Of a stretch of 64,000 nt of DNA, positions 25,720-34,904 are shown piece by piece. The position numbers and the translations under genes are program-made. Every line of letters begins with the position of its first letter. Within the stretch, counting starts at the first letter, position 1. This DNA comes from Streptomyces mangrovisoli (lineage in GTDB: Bacteria; Actinomycetota; Actinomycetes; Streptomycetales; Streptomycetaceae): contig NZ_LAVA02000022.1 in NCBI RefSeq assembly GCF_000974985.2, forward strand, positions 1-64,000. The letters run 5' to 3'. The notes beneath the pieces are model-generated. The model worked only from the letters and a program-made list of their open reading frames with translations, was not told the DNA's origin and searched no databases.

Positions 25720-26478
25720 TCAGCGGGGCGCCATCCGCAGGGCGCCGTCCATGCGGATGGTCTCGCCGTTGAGGTAGTCGTGGTCGACGATCGCCAGGGC
25801 CAGCTTGGCGTACTCCTCCGGCCGCGCCAGGCGCTGCGGGAAGGGCACCCCGGCCGCGAGGGAGGCGCGGAACTCCTCGGAGACCGTGGCGAGCATCGGC
25901 GTCTCGACGATGCCCGGGGCGATCGTGCACACGCGGATGCCGTGCTGCGCGAGGTCGCGGGCGGCGGGCAGGGTCAGGCCGACGATGCCGCCCTTGGAGG
26001 AGGAGTAGGCGGCCTGTCCGATCTGCCCGTCGAACGCGGCGATGGACGCGGTGTTGATGATCACGCCGCGCTGTCCGTGCTCGTCGGCCTCGGTCCGCGC
26101 GATGGCCTCGGCGGCGAGCGCGAGCACGTTGAAGGAGCCGATCAGGTTGATCTGCACGACCTTGGCGTACAGCGCGAGGTCGTGCACGCCGCGCTTGCCG
26201 AGGATGCGCGCCGAGGGCCCGATCCCGGCGCAGTTGACGACGGTGCGCAGCGGCACCCCGGCGCCCGCGGCCTCCTCCACGGCGGCGCGCACCTGGCCGG
26301 GGTCGGTGACGTCGGCGGCGACGTACCGTACGCCCTCGACCTCGGGTGCCTGGTCGATGCCGTTCTTGAGGTCGACGGCGAAGACCGTCGCGCCCTGTTC
26401 GGCCAGGGCCTTGGCGGTGGCCGCGCCGAGGCCGGACGCACCGCCGGTGACGAGGGCGGCGGTGTTGTCGAGCTGCAT
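25720..26478 (-). CDS. SDR family 3-hydroxyacyl-CoA dehydrogenase-like (HSD10 type)
   Basis: A 252-residue SDR. TGGASGLG spans 11-18, NCAG 82-85, and catalytic Ser145, Tyr158 and Lys162 are present. The long EADEHGQRGVIINTASIAAFDGQ segment is typical of type II 3-hydroxyacyl-CoA dehydrogenases of fatty-acid or branched-chain beta-oxidation. ATG 26478 follows AGGAG and is two bases after the acyl-CoA dehydrogenase stop; a GTG two codons upstream would overlap that stop. It forms an operon with the acyl-CoA dehydrogenase. Confidence 0.85.
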   Translation of the reverse strand: MQLDNTAALVTGGASGLGAATAKALAEQGATVFAVDLKNGIDQAPEVEGVRYVAADVTDPGQVRAAVEEAAGAGVPLRTVVNCAGIGPSARILGKRGVHDLALYAKVVQINLIGSFNVLALAAEAIARTEADEHGQRGVIINTASIAAFDGQIGQAAYSSSKGGIVGLTLPAARDLAQHGIRVCTIAPGIVETPMLATVSEEFRASLAAGVPFPQRLARPEEYAKLALAIVDHDYLNGETIRMDGALRMAPR

Positions 26479-26480
26479 CC

Positions 26481-27659
26481 TCACTCCTTGCCGAGGACGG
26501 TGAGCACACCGCCCTCGTTACGGTCCAGCGCGCGGGAGATGACCAGGCGCTGGATCTGGTTGGTCCCTTCGAAGATCTGCATGACCTTGGCCTCGCGCAT
26601 GTAGCGCTCGACGGGGAAGTCGCGGGTGTATCCGTACCCGCCGAGGACCTGCACCGCGTCGGTGGTCACCTTCATGGCGTTGTCGGTGGCGACCAGCTTG
26701 GCGATGGACGCCTCCCGGGTGAAGGGCAGGTTCCGGTCCTTCAGCCGGGCGGCGGCCAGCGCGGTCGCGCGGGCCGACTCGATGGCGGCGCCCATGTCGG
26801 CGAGGACGAACGCGAGGCCCTGGTGCTCGATGATCGGCTTGCCGAAGGTCTCCCGCTCGCGGGCGTAGCGCACCGCGTGGTCGAGGGCGCCCTGGGCGAG
26901 GCCGGTGGCGACGGCGGCGATGCCGAGGCGGCCGCAGTCCAGGGAGGCCAGCGCGATCGACAGGCCCTGGCCCTCCTCGCCGATCCGGCGCTCGACGGGC
27001 ACCCGCACGTTCTCCAGGCGCATGGTGGCGGTCGCCGAGCCGGTCAGGCCCATCTTGCGCTCCGGCGGGTCGGCGCTCAGGCCCTCGGTGCCGGCGGGCA
27101 CGAGGAAGCAGGAGATGCCGTGCGAGCGGTCGTCCGAGGTGCGGGCCATCACGGTGTAGAAGTCGGCGTAGCCGCCGTGCGTGGTCCAGGCCTTGGTGCC
27201 GTTGATGACGTAGTGGTCGCCGTCGCGGACCGCGCGGGTGCGCATGGCGGCCGGGTCGGAGCCGGCGTGCGGCTCGGAGAGGCAGTAGGCGCCGAGCAGC
27301 TCTCCGGCGAGCATGTCCGGCAGCCACGTGGCGCGCTGCTCGGCGGTGCCGAAGCGGGCGAGCGGGAAGCAGGACAGGGCGTGCACGGAGACGCCGACGG
27401 CCACGCTGGACCAGACGGCGGCGATCTCTTCCAGCACCTGGAGGTAGACCTCGTACGGCTGGCCCGCGCCGCCGTCCTCCTCGGCGAACGGCAGGCCGAG
27501 CAGCCCGCTGCGCCCGAGGGTGGTGAAGACGTCCCGGGGGAAGGTGCCGTCGGCCTCCGCGTCGGCGACTCGGGGTGCGAGTTCCTTGGCGGCGAGCGTC
27601 CGGGTCAGCGCGATCAGGTCGACGGCTTCCTCGGTCGGCAGCATGCGGGTGGCAGGCAT
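26481..27659 (-). CDS. Acyl-CoA dehydrogenase
   Basis: A 392-residue FAD enzyme of normal family length. It has the AYCLSEPHAGSDPAAM signature, the WTTHGGYADFY FAD region, and QVLGGYGYTRDFPVERYMREAKVMQIFEG, with Glu364 of IFEGTNQ as the catalytic base. It oxidises an acyl-CoA to the 2-enoyl-CoA. GGAGGTCACC precedes ATG 27659. Together with the HSD10-type SDR it forms a short beta-oxidation operon, with an inverted repeat in its promoter and a TetR gene upstream. Confidence 0.9.
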   Translation of the reverse strand: MPATRMLPTEEAVDLIALTRTLAAKELAPRVADAEADGTFPRDVFTTLGRSGLLGLPFAEEDGGAGQPYEVYLQVLEEIAAVWSSVAVGVSVHALSCFPLARFGTAEQRATWLPDMLAGELLGAYCLSEPHAGSDPAAMRTRAVRDGDHYVINGTKAWTTHGGYADFYTVMARTSDDRSHGISCFLVPAGTEGLSADPPERKMGLTGSATATMRLENVRVPVERRIGEEGQGLSIALASLDCGRLGIAAVATGLAQGALDHAVRYARERETFGKPIIEHQGLAFVLADMGAAIESARATALAAARLKDRNLPFTREASIAKLVATDNAMKVTTDAVQVLGGYGYTRDFPVERYMREAKVMQIFEGTNQIQRLVISRALDRNEGGVLTVLGKE

Positions 27660-27674
27660 GGTGACCTCCACGAA

Positions 27675-27706
27675 AATGATACTGGAAGGTGTACGTGCGT
27701 ATCATT
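27675..27706. promoter_or_regulatory. Inverted repeat in the acyl-CoA dehydrogenase promoter
   Basis: AATGATAC (27675-27682) and GTATCATT (27699-27706) form perfect 8-bp arms 16 bases apart, about 15 bp upstream of the start codon. They are a likely binding site for the TetR encoded at 27881-28453. Confidence 0.55.
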
Positions 27707-27770
27707 CAGCGTACGCCCGTCGAGTGCAACGGGCCACGGGTCACGCTCTGGTGAAGTTCCGGTTCCCCGC

Positions 27771-27846
27771 GCTCACGCTCCGTCCATGCCTGCACACGGA
27801 TTCCCTGTGCTCACGCTCCGTCGACACCTCGCACACGGATTCCCTG
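27771..27846 (+). repeat. 38-bp tandem repeat, two copies
   Basis: GCTCACGCTCCGTC followed, after 8-9 variable bases, by GCACACGGATTCCCTG occurs twice between the acyl-CoA dehydrogenase promoter and the 3' end of the TetR gene. No function is apparent. Confidence 0.75.
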
Positions 27847-27880
27847 CGCGCGGGGGCGGTTCACGGAGCCCGGAAGGCGC

Positions 27881-28453
27881 TCAGGACGACACGGCGTGCA
27901 CGATCAGCGACGCGAGCTGCTCGTACGCCTCCGCGTCGGACAGCCCGGTGCGGGCGCCCAGCTCGCCCTGCTGGATCTGGCGCATGGTGGCGGCCGCGAC
28001 CTCGCCGACGAAGGCGGCGTGCACCTCCCGGAAGGCACCGCCGGAGACGCCCTCGGAGATCAGCCGGCGCACCCGCTCGGCCGCCATGCGGGTGTTGGCC
28101 TCGTAGACCTCGCGGGCGGGCGGGAAGTCGGCGACGTCGTCCAGGAACCGCCGCGACAGCGGCCGCAGCTGCTCGGCCACCGCGGTCAGATAGGCGCGCA
28201 CCCGGTCCGAGGGCTCGGCGGTCTCCGCGACCCGCTTCTCCACGGCCTCGGTCGCGCCGCGGAAGTAGTGCTTGACGGCCTCCACCACCAGGCCCTGCTT
28301 GCTGCGCGCGAGCTGGTAGAGGGTGGTCTTGGAGCAGCGCAGGCGCTCGGCGAGGCCGTCCAGGGTCAGATCGGCGAATCCTTCCGCCACCAGCAGGGAG
28401 ACCAGGCGCTCCAGCAGGTCGGACTGGCGGGCGGTGCGGCGGACGGACGGCAT
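27881..28453 (-). CDS. TetR family regulator
   Basis: A 190-residue TetR regulator. The HTH is DLTLDGLAERLRCSKTTLYQLA (about 28-49), followed by a ligand-binding domain with RFLDDVADFPPAREVYEANTRMA. It starts at ATG 28453. It is upstream of and co-directional with the acyl-CoA dehydrogenase/SDR operon, whose promoter has an 8-bp inverted repeat, so control of that operon by an acyl-CoA-type ligand is likely. Confidence 0.82.
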   Translation of the reverse strand: MPSVRRTARQSDLLERLVSLLVAEGFADLTLDGLAERLRCSKTTLYQLARSKQGLVVEAVKHYFRGATEAVEKRVAETAEPSDRVRAYLTAVAEQLRPLSRRFLDDVADFPPAREVYEANTRMAAERVRRLISEGVSGGAFREVHAAFVGEVAAATMRQIQQGELGARTGLSDAEAYEQLASLIVHAVSS

Positions 28454-28687
28454 GATCCAAGCCTATCGGCGCCCCGCCCGAACGGGGGCGACCGGGCGTC
28501 GCGGACGCTCACGGGCCGGCCCCTCGGGGGCCGTGACGGCACCTCGCCCGCCCTCCCGGAGGGCGGCCCTCCCGCCCCGAGGAGATGCGCCCGCTCCCCC
28601 ACCATGCCTATGATCGTTGGGCGAAACACCCAGGTGAACGCGGCACAGCCGCTCCCTGCGCCCTCGGTCCCGAGGAGGCGCCCGTCC

Positions 28688-31600
28688 GTGTCGCTGACCC
28701 ATCGACTGATGGTCTTCTACCTCACCGCGGTCGGGATCGTCACTGTCGTCTACCTGACCGTGCCCGATCTGCTGACCCCGCTGTGGGCGCTGTTCGGGCT
28801 CGGCGGCGCGGGCGCGGTACTCACCGGGGTGCGGCTGCACCGGCCCGACCACCGCTGGCCCTGGTTCCTGCTGGCGGCCGGCCTGCTCGCGTTCTCCGCG
28901 GGCGACACCTACTACAACGCCCAGGAGGCGTACTTCCACGCCTCCAACCCGTTCCCCTCCCCCGCGGACGCCTGCTACCTGGTCGTCTACCCGCTGTTCG
29001 CCGTCGGCCTGTTCGGCCTGGTCCGCTACCGCTGGGTCGACCGCGACCTGCCCAGCCTGCTGGACGCGCTGATCATCACCGCCGGTCTGGCCCTGCCGGT
29101 CTGGGTCTACCTCGTCCGGCCGCTCGCCACCGCCGAGGGCCTGACCTGGGAGCAGCGCGCGATCAGCATGGCGTACCCGCTGGGCGACGTCCTCGTGCTG
29201 GCCATGCTGGTACGGCTGCTGGCCCCCAGCTCCGTCTACGGCATCAACCGCTCGGTCCAGCTGCTGTTCCTCGGCACCGCCACCCTGCTCGTCTTCGACA
29301 TCACCTACGGCATCCTGCAGCTGAACGGCACCTGGCAGGCCGGCACCGCGCTGGACTCGGGCTGGATCATCTTCTACACGGCCTGGGGCCTGGCCGCCCT
29401 GCACCCCTCCATGGCCCTGCTGACCCGGCCGGAGCCACGGCCGCCGTCCCTGCTGCCGCCCTTCCGCCGGCTCGTGCTGCTGACCTGCGCGACCCTCATC
29501 GCGCCCGCCGTGCTGCTCTTCGAGGAGCGGACCGGAACGGTGCACGACGCGACGGTGCTCGCGGCCTTCTCCACCCTGCTGTTCCTGCTGGTGATCCTGC
29601 GCCTGGGCGGCATGGTCGTGGCCCACCGCAAGGCCGTGGCCCGTGAGCAGACGCTGCGCACCGCCACCGCCTCCCTGGTCGCGGCGACCCGCACCGCCGA
29701 GGTCGCCCGGTGCTGCGAGACCGCCGTCGACACGCTGTTCGGCCCGGAGGACGCGCACCACACGCTGCTATTGACCTCGGAGCAGGCGGAGAGCCTCTAC
29801 ACCCACCTGGCCGGGCCGCACCGCACGGCGCAGCACCGCACGGTCCTGGTGCCGGTCCGCCGGCTCAGCCCCGACATCGCCGGGCGGCTCGGCTCCGCGC
29901 CCACCGCGCTGGTGTGCCCGATGGTCCGGCCCGACCGGCTGGACGGCGGCCGGCTCGCCGGGGTCCTGCTGGCGGGCGGCCCCGAGCGCCGGCTCAGCGA
30001 GATGAGCGACTCGCTGGACATCCTCGCCTCGCAGGCCGGGCTCGCCAGTGAACGCATCGCGCTGCGCCAGGAGATCATCCGCCGGGAGAACGAGGCGTAC
30101 TTCCGCACCCTCGTGCACAACGCCTCCGACGTGATCCTGATCGTCGGCGACGACGGCGACGTCCGCTACGCCAGCCCGTCCGCCGCGGCCGTCTTCGGCA
30201 GCTCCGACATCACCGGCACACCGCTGCGTGCCCTGATCCACCCGCGCGACCGGGAGCGGGTGGACCGCACCCTCGCCACCCTGGGCCGGCTCGGCCGCAC
30301 CGAGACCCACGACCACTGGTGGGTGCTCCGGGAGAACACGCGTCTGGAGGTCGAGGCGCGCTGCCGCGACCTGCGCCACGACGAGACGGTGGACGGGCTG
30401 GTGGTGACCCTGCGGGACGTCACCGAGCAGCGCAAGCTGGAGCACGAGCTGACCGAGCGGGCCTTCCACGACTCGCTGACCGGGCTGCCCAACCGCACCC
30501 TGCTCCTGGAACGGACCGGGCGCGCCCTGCTGCGGGGCCGGCGCGAGCCGGTGCTCACCTGCCTGCTCTTCATCGACCTGGACGACTTCAAGATCGTCAA
30601 CGACACCCTGGGGCACGCCGTGGGCGACCGGCTGCTGAAGTCCGTCGGCCGGCGCCTGTCGCAGACCCTGCGCCGCACGGACACCGCGGCCCGGCTGGGC
30701 GGCGACGAGTTCGCCGTGCTGATGGAGGACGCCCATCAGCCGGTCGACGCCGAGATGCTGGCCGGGCAGGTGATCCGCAGTCTCGACCGGCCCTTCCAAC
30801 TGGACGGCACCCATGTCAGCGTCAGCGCGAGCGTCGGCGTGGCGACCGCGCAGGACAGCACCGACGCCGAGGAGCTGCTCGCGCTCGCCGACCTCGCCCT
30901 GTACGCGGCGAAGGGCGACGGGAAGTGCCAGTGGCGCCGCTACCGGCCGCAGCTGCGGGTGCGGATGGCCGAACGGCACGACATGCGGGCCCGCCTGGAC
31001 GAGGCCATCGCCCGGGAGGAGTTCACGGTCCGCTACCAGCCGGTCGTGGACATCGAGCGGGGCGACGTCGTCGGCTTCGAGGCGCTGGCCCGCTGGCCGC
31101 ACGTGCGGCGCGCCCCGGTCCCGCCCAAGCAGTTCATCCCGCTGGCCGAGGAGACCGGCCACATCACCCCGCTGGGCGCGTGGGTGCTGCGCAGCGCGGC
31201 CGCCGACATGGCCCGGCTCCAGCACACCTCCCACCTCGCCGAGGGGGGTTCCGCGCCACCGTACGTCAGTGTCAACGTCTCCGGCCGGCAGTGGCGCGAC
31301 GCGGGCTTCCTGGACGAGGTGTGCCACGCCCTGGACACGCCGGGTCTGGAGCCGGGCTCGCTCCAGCTGGAGCTGACCGAGTCGGTGCTGATGCAGCAGG
31401 ACGAGGAGCTGGACGGGCTGATCCGGCAGCTGAAGGACCTCGGGGTGCGGATCGCGGTGGACGACTTCGGCACCGGGTACTCGTCGCTGCGCTATCTGCG
31501 GGAGTTCCCGCTCGACGTACTGAAGATCGACAAGACGTTCATCGACGACATCCCCCGTGACCCGCAGCAGGCCGCCCTGGTCGAGGGCATCGTGCGGATC

Positions 31601-31834
31601 GCGGACACCCTGGGCCTGCAGGTGATCGCCGAGGGCATCGAGGAGCCGGCCCAGCGCGATCTGCTGAGCGACATCGGCTGCCGCTACGGGCAGGGCTTCC
31701 TGTTCGCCCCGCCGATGACGCTGGAACAGGGCGCCCGCGCCCTGCGCGGGAACGTCCTCGAGCGGGTCGCCGTGCCGGGCCGGATGCGCGACGACACAGG
31801 GGGCCGAGGGACCGACGACGAAGGGCACACCGTC
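28688..31834 (+). CDS. Membrane-anchored PAS-GGDEF-EAL cyclic-di-GMP enzyme (frame continues into the PLP gene)
   Basis: An N-terminal set of about 9 hydrophobic helices (residues 5-310) is followed by a GAF-like linker, a PAS domain (about 470-590), GGDEF 671-675 (intact ARLGGDEF) and EAL 798-800 (FEALARWP) with the DDFGTGYSSL motif. Both catalytic motifs are present, so synthesis and hydrolysis of c-di-GMP are both possible, as in Streptomyces RmdA/RmdB-type proteins. GTG 28688 is chosen for GAGGAGG at 28672-28678. There is no stop codon after the EAL domain: the frame runs on to 33088 through the PLP enzyme, which would give a 1466-residue fusion. I end this feature at the internal start, ATG 31835. 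Confidence 0.8.
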
Positions 31835-33088
31835 ATGCGCAGCGCCACCGCAGAACGTCCGCGGGGCCGTCCGGGCCGGGGCGGCTCGGGTCTGGACTCC
31901 CTGCTCGACAGCAGTCCGATGAGCGACGCGGTCCTGGACGAGGTGTGCGGGCGGCACATCCGGTGCGGCGACCACTGGCTGGTCGACTTCGCCTCGTGCA
32001 ACTACCTGGGCCTGGACTGGGACCCCGAGGTCATCGACGCGGTGGAACCGGCCGTGCGCCGCTGGGGCACCCATCCGAGCTGGTCGCGGCTGCTCGGCAG
32101 CCCGCGCCTGTACCCGGACATCGAGGAGCGGCTGGCGTCCCTGCTCGGCGCCGAGGACACGCTGCTGCTGCCCACGATCACCCTGATCCACGCCGCCGTC
32201 ATCCCGGTGCTCGCCGGCACCGGTCATGTCTTCGTCGACGCGACCGCGCACCGGACCGTCTACGACGGCTGTGTCTCGGCCCGCGGCCGGGGAGCGACCC
32301 TGCACCGCTTCCGCTCCGACCGGCCGGACCAGCTGGACGCCCTGTTGAAGGCGGTGCCGGCGGCGGACGGGCCACGGCTGGTCTGCCTGGACGGCGTGGA
32401 CAGCATGACCGGCGACATCCCCGACCTGCCCGCCCTGGCCGCGATCTGCCGCGACCACGGCGCGACGCTGTACGTCGACGACGCGCACGGCTTCGGCGTG
32501 ATCGGCCAGCGCGCGGCGGACGAGCCCTGCCCGTACGGCATCCGCGGCAACAGCGTGGTGCGGCACACCGACGAGAGCTACGACGGCATCGTGCTGGTCG
32601 GCGGGTTCTCCAAGGCGTACTCGTCGCTGCTGGCGTTTCTCGCACTGCCGACCGCGCTGAAGAACCGGCTCAAGACCGAGGCCGGCCCCTATCTCTACTC
32701 CGGCCCCTCCCCCGTCGCCTCCCTCGCCACCGCGCAGGCCGGTCTGGAGGTCAACGACCGGCGCGGCGACGCGCTCCGGGCCGACCTGTACCGCAAGACC
32801 GTGCGGGTCCTCGACCACACGCAGTCCCTCGACCTGGACACGCCCGGCCGGGGCGAGCTGCCGATCGTCGAGATACCGCTGGCCGACGCGGACGAACTGG
32901 ACGGGGTCGGCACGACGCTGTGGGAGCGGGGCGTCTATGTCACGCTCGCCGCCTACCCGCTGGTCCCCCGCGACCGGGTCGGCTTCCGCGTCCAGGTCAC
33001 CGCGCTCAACTCGGACGAGGACATCGACCGGCTGTGCGGGGCGCTCACCGAGCTCGACCGGCGCGGCGCGCTGCGGCACCGGACGTGA
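31835..33088 (+). CDS. PLP-dependent alpha-oxoamine synthase-like enzyme (in frame with GGDEF-EAL)
   Basis: A 417-residue fold-type I PLP enzyme. FASCNYLGLDWDPEVIDA, the SRLLGSPRLYPDIEERLA helix, LYVDDAHGFGVIG (PLP-pyridine Asp and His) and FSKAYSS with Lys260 match the family of AONS/BioF, KBL, ALAS, serine palmitoyltransferase and CqsA. These condense an amino acid with an acyl-CoA. ATG 31835 has GAAGGG nine bases upstream, but the frame is continuous with the c-di-GMP enzyme, so it may be made alone, as a fusion, or both. The methyltransferase follows after 12 bp. Confidence 0.78.
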   Translation: MRSATAERPRGRPGRGGSGLDSLLDSSPMSDAVLDEVCGRHIRCGDHWLVDFASCNYLGLDWDPEVIDAVEPAVRRWGTHPSWSRLLGSPRLYPDIEERLASLLGAEDTLLLPTITLIHAAVIPVLAGTGHVFVDATAHRTVYDGCVSARGRGATLHRFRSDRPDQLDALLKAVPAADGPRLVCLDGVDSMTGDIPDLPALAAICRDHGATLYVDDAHGFGVIGQRAADEPCPYGIRGNSVVRHTDESYDGIVLVGGFSKAYSSLLAFLALPTALKNRLKTEAGPYLYSGPSPVASLATAQAGLEVNDRRGDALRADLYRKTVRVLDHTQSLDLDTPGRGELPIVEIPLADADELDGVGTTLWERGVYVTLAAYPLVPRDRVGFRVQVTALNSDEDIDRLCGALTELDRRGALRHRT

Positions 33089-33100
33089 GGGGCCCGCTTC

Positions 33101-33829
33101 GTGTGCACCCACAACGACGACGTGGACTGGGACCACTGGCCGGTGCAGGACTACCTCGCCGAGAACTACCGCGAGCTGCACCCGGCGGACACCGCGGTGA
33201 TGTCCCACCACGCGGCCTACTACCGGCGCCTGGAGCCGGACAGCGTCGCCCGCTCCCTGGAGTTCGGCGCCGGGCCCAACCTGTATCCGCTGATGCTGGC
33301 CGCCACGGTGAGCCGGCGCATCGACGCCGTGGAGGCGGGCGCCGCGAACGTGGCGTATCTGCGGCGGCAGCTTGCCCTGGGTCCCGATCCCAGCTGGGCG
33401 CGGTTCCACGCCCTGGGCCGGCGGCTCGACCCGCGGCTGCCCGCGACGCCACGGGCCGCGCTGGAGCGGGTGCGGATCGTGCACGGGGACGTACGGGCCC
33501 TGCCGCCCGGCGGCTACGGGCTGGTGTCGATGCACTTCGTGGCGGAGGGCGCCACCGAGGACCTCGAGGAGTTCACCGAGTTCTGCCGGCTGTTCGCGCG
33601 CTGCGCGGCGCCCGGCGGGCACCTGGTGGCGGCGTTCATGGAGAACATGCCGACCTATCGCATCGGCCCGCACTCGCGCTGGCCGGGCTGCCCGGTGGGC
33701 GTCGAGCGGGTGCGGGAGGTGTTCACGCCGCTGACCGAGGAGCTGGAGGTGACCCGCATCGACACCGACCCGACCCTGCCGGACTACGGCGACTCGGGGA
33801 TGGTCCTGCTGACGGGCCGCACGCGCTGA
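33101..33829 (+). CDS. Class I SAM-dependent methyltransferase
   Basis: A 242-residue protein. SLEFGAGPNLYPLMLAA is motif I, an acidic loop DAVEAGAANV follows, and HGDVRALPPGGYGLVSMHFVAEGATE fits the later motifs; the overall look is that of the NNMT/SCO2525-like small-molecule methyltransferases. It follows the PLP gene in the same direction after 12 bp, so it may methylate that enzyme's amino-ketone or amino-alcohol product. GTG/ATG start choice is slightly uncertain (GTG 33101). Confidence 0.72.
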   Translation: MCTHNDDVDWDHWPVQDYLAENYRELHPADTAVMSHHAAYYRRLEPDSVARSLEFGAGPNLYPLMLAATVSRRIDAVEAGAANVAYLRRQLALGPDPSWARFHALGRRLDPRLPATPRAALERVRIVHGDVRALPPGGYGLVSMHFVAEGATEDLEEFTEFCRLFARCAAPGGHLVAAFMENMPTYRIGPHSRWPGCPVGVERVREVFTPLTEELEVTRIDTDPTLPDYGDSGMVLLTGRTR

Positions 33830-33859
33830 GGGGGCCGGGTCAAGGCCGAGGGGGCCGGG

Positions 33860-34888
33860 TCAGGGCCGGCCCACGGGCGACCGGTCCGGCCGCCGTACCG
33901 CGTCCGGGTGCCGTGCCGTGTCCGGGTGCCGTGACCCGTCCGGGTGCCGTACCGCGTCGCCGGGGTGGGCGGCGAACCAGGCCACCGTGCGGCCGAGTCC
34001 CGTCTCCAGGGGGATGCGCGGCCGCCAGCCGAGCCGTTCCCGGGCGAGGGTGATGTCGGGGCGGCGGCGCACGGGGTCGTCGTCGGGCAGCGGCAGACAC
34101 CGCAGCCCGCTCGCCGAGCCGGTGATCCGCAGCACCAGCTCGGCCAGCTCCCGCACGGTCCGCTCGACCGGGTTGCCCAGGTTGACCGGGCCGGGCAGCC
34201 GGGCGTCGACCATCGCGATCAGGCCCCGGACCAGGTCGTCGACGTAGCAGAAACTGCGGGTCTGGCCGCCGTCGCCGAACAGGGTCAGCGGCTCGCCGTC
34301 CAGCGCCTGCCGGACGAAGGTGGACACCACCCGTCCGTCGTGGGCGCGCATCCGGGGGCCGTACGTGTTGAAGATCCGTACGATCCCGACGTCCGCGCCC
34401 TCGGCGCGCCGGTAGGCGGTGGACAGTGCCTCGGCGAACCGCTTGGCCTCGTCGTAGACACTGCGCGGGCCGACCGGGTTGACGTGCCCCCAGTAGTCCT
34501 CGCGCTGCGGGTGCACCTCGGGGTCGCCGTAGACCTCGCTGGTGGAGGCGAGGACGAACCGGGCGCGGTGCCGGACCGCCAGCCGCAGCAGGTTCTCCGT
34601 GCCCCGGCTGCCCGCCGCGAGCGTCTGCAACGGGCGGCGGGCGTAGTCGAACGGCGAGGCGGCGCTGGCGAGATGGACGACGGCGTCCACCGGCCCGGTG
34701 ACCGGCACCGACTCGGTGACGTCGCAGCGGACGCACGCGAAGCCGGGCGTGTGCCGCAGGTGGGCCACGTTCTGCGCCCGGCCCGAGGAGAAGTCGTCCA
34801 GGCAGCGGACCTCGTCGCCCCTGGCGAGCAGCGCCTCGGCGAGGTGTGAGCCGAGAAAGCCGCTTCCGCCCGATATCACGACACGCAT
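33860..34888 (-). CDS. UDP-glucuronate decarboxylase (UDP-xylose synthase)-like epimerase
   Basis: A 342-residue extended SDR. GGSGFLG spans 7-13, STSEVYGDPEVHPQ 115-128, then YWGHVNPVGPRS and the catalytic Tyr145/Lys149 in YDEAK, which is the signature of UXS. It converts UDP-glucuronate to UDP-xylose. GGAGGAACCC precedes ATG 34888. It follows UDP-glucose dehydrogenase after 16 bp, giving the UDP-Glc to UDP-GlcA to UDP-Xyl route. The C-terminus carries an odd tandem hexapeptide (consensus RHPDxx, four units) encoded by an 18-bp DNA repeat. Confidence 0.87.
   Translation of the reverse strand: MRVVISGGSGFLGSHLAEALLARGDEVRCLDDFSSGRAQNVAHLRHTPGFACVRCDVTESVPVTGPVDAVVHLASAASPFDYARRPLQTLAAGSRGTENLLRLAVRHRARFVLASTSEVYGDPEVHPQREDYWGHVNPVGPRSVYDEAKRFAEALSTAYRRAEGADVGIVRIFNTYGPRMRAHDGRVVSTFVRQALDGEPLTLFGDGGQTRSFCYVDDLVRGLIAMVDARLPGPVNLGNPVERTVRELAELVLRITGSASGLRCLPLPDDDPVRRRPDITLARERLGWRPRIPLETGLGRTVAWFAAHPGDAVRHPDGSRHPDTARHPDAVRRPDRSPVGRP
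33893..33964 (-). repeat. 18-bp tandem repeat at the 3' end of the UXS-like gene
   Basis: Four units of a sequence related to CCGTGCCGTGTCCGGGTG starting at 33893, 33911, 33929 and 33947. In the gene it encodes repeating HPD tripeptides and is probably a recently expanded minisatellite. Confidence 0.75.
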
Positions 34889-34904
34889 GGGTTCCTCCCG
34901 CCGG

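Noticed and set aside
27896..28687. Extension of the GGDEF-EAL frame 264 codons further upstream
   Set aside because: It runs antisense through the TetR gene with non-protein-like composition; GTG 28688 with GAGGAGG gives the natural membrane N-terminus.
29768..33673. A 1300-codon minus-strand open frame opposite the GGDEF-EAL/PLP genes
   Set aside because: The composition is typical of a GC shadow frame; the plus-strand frame contains complete, motif-bearing domains.
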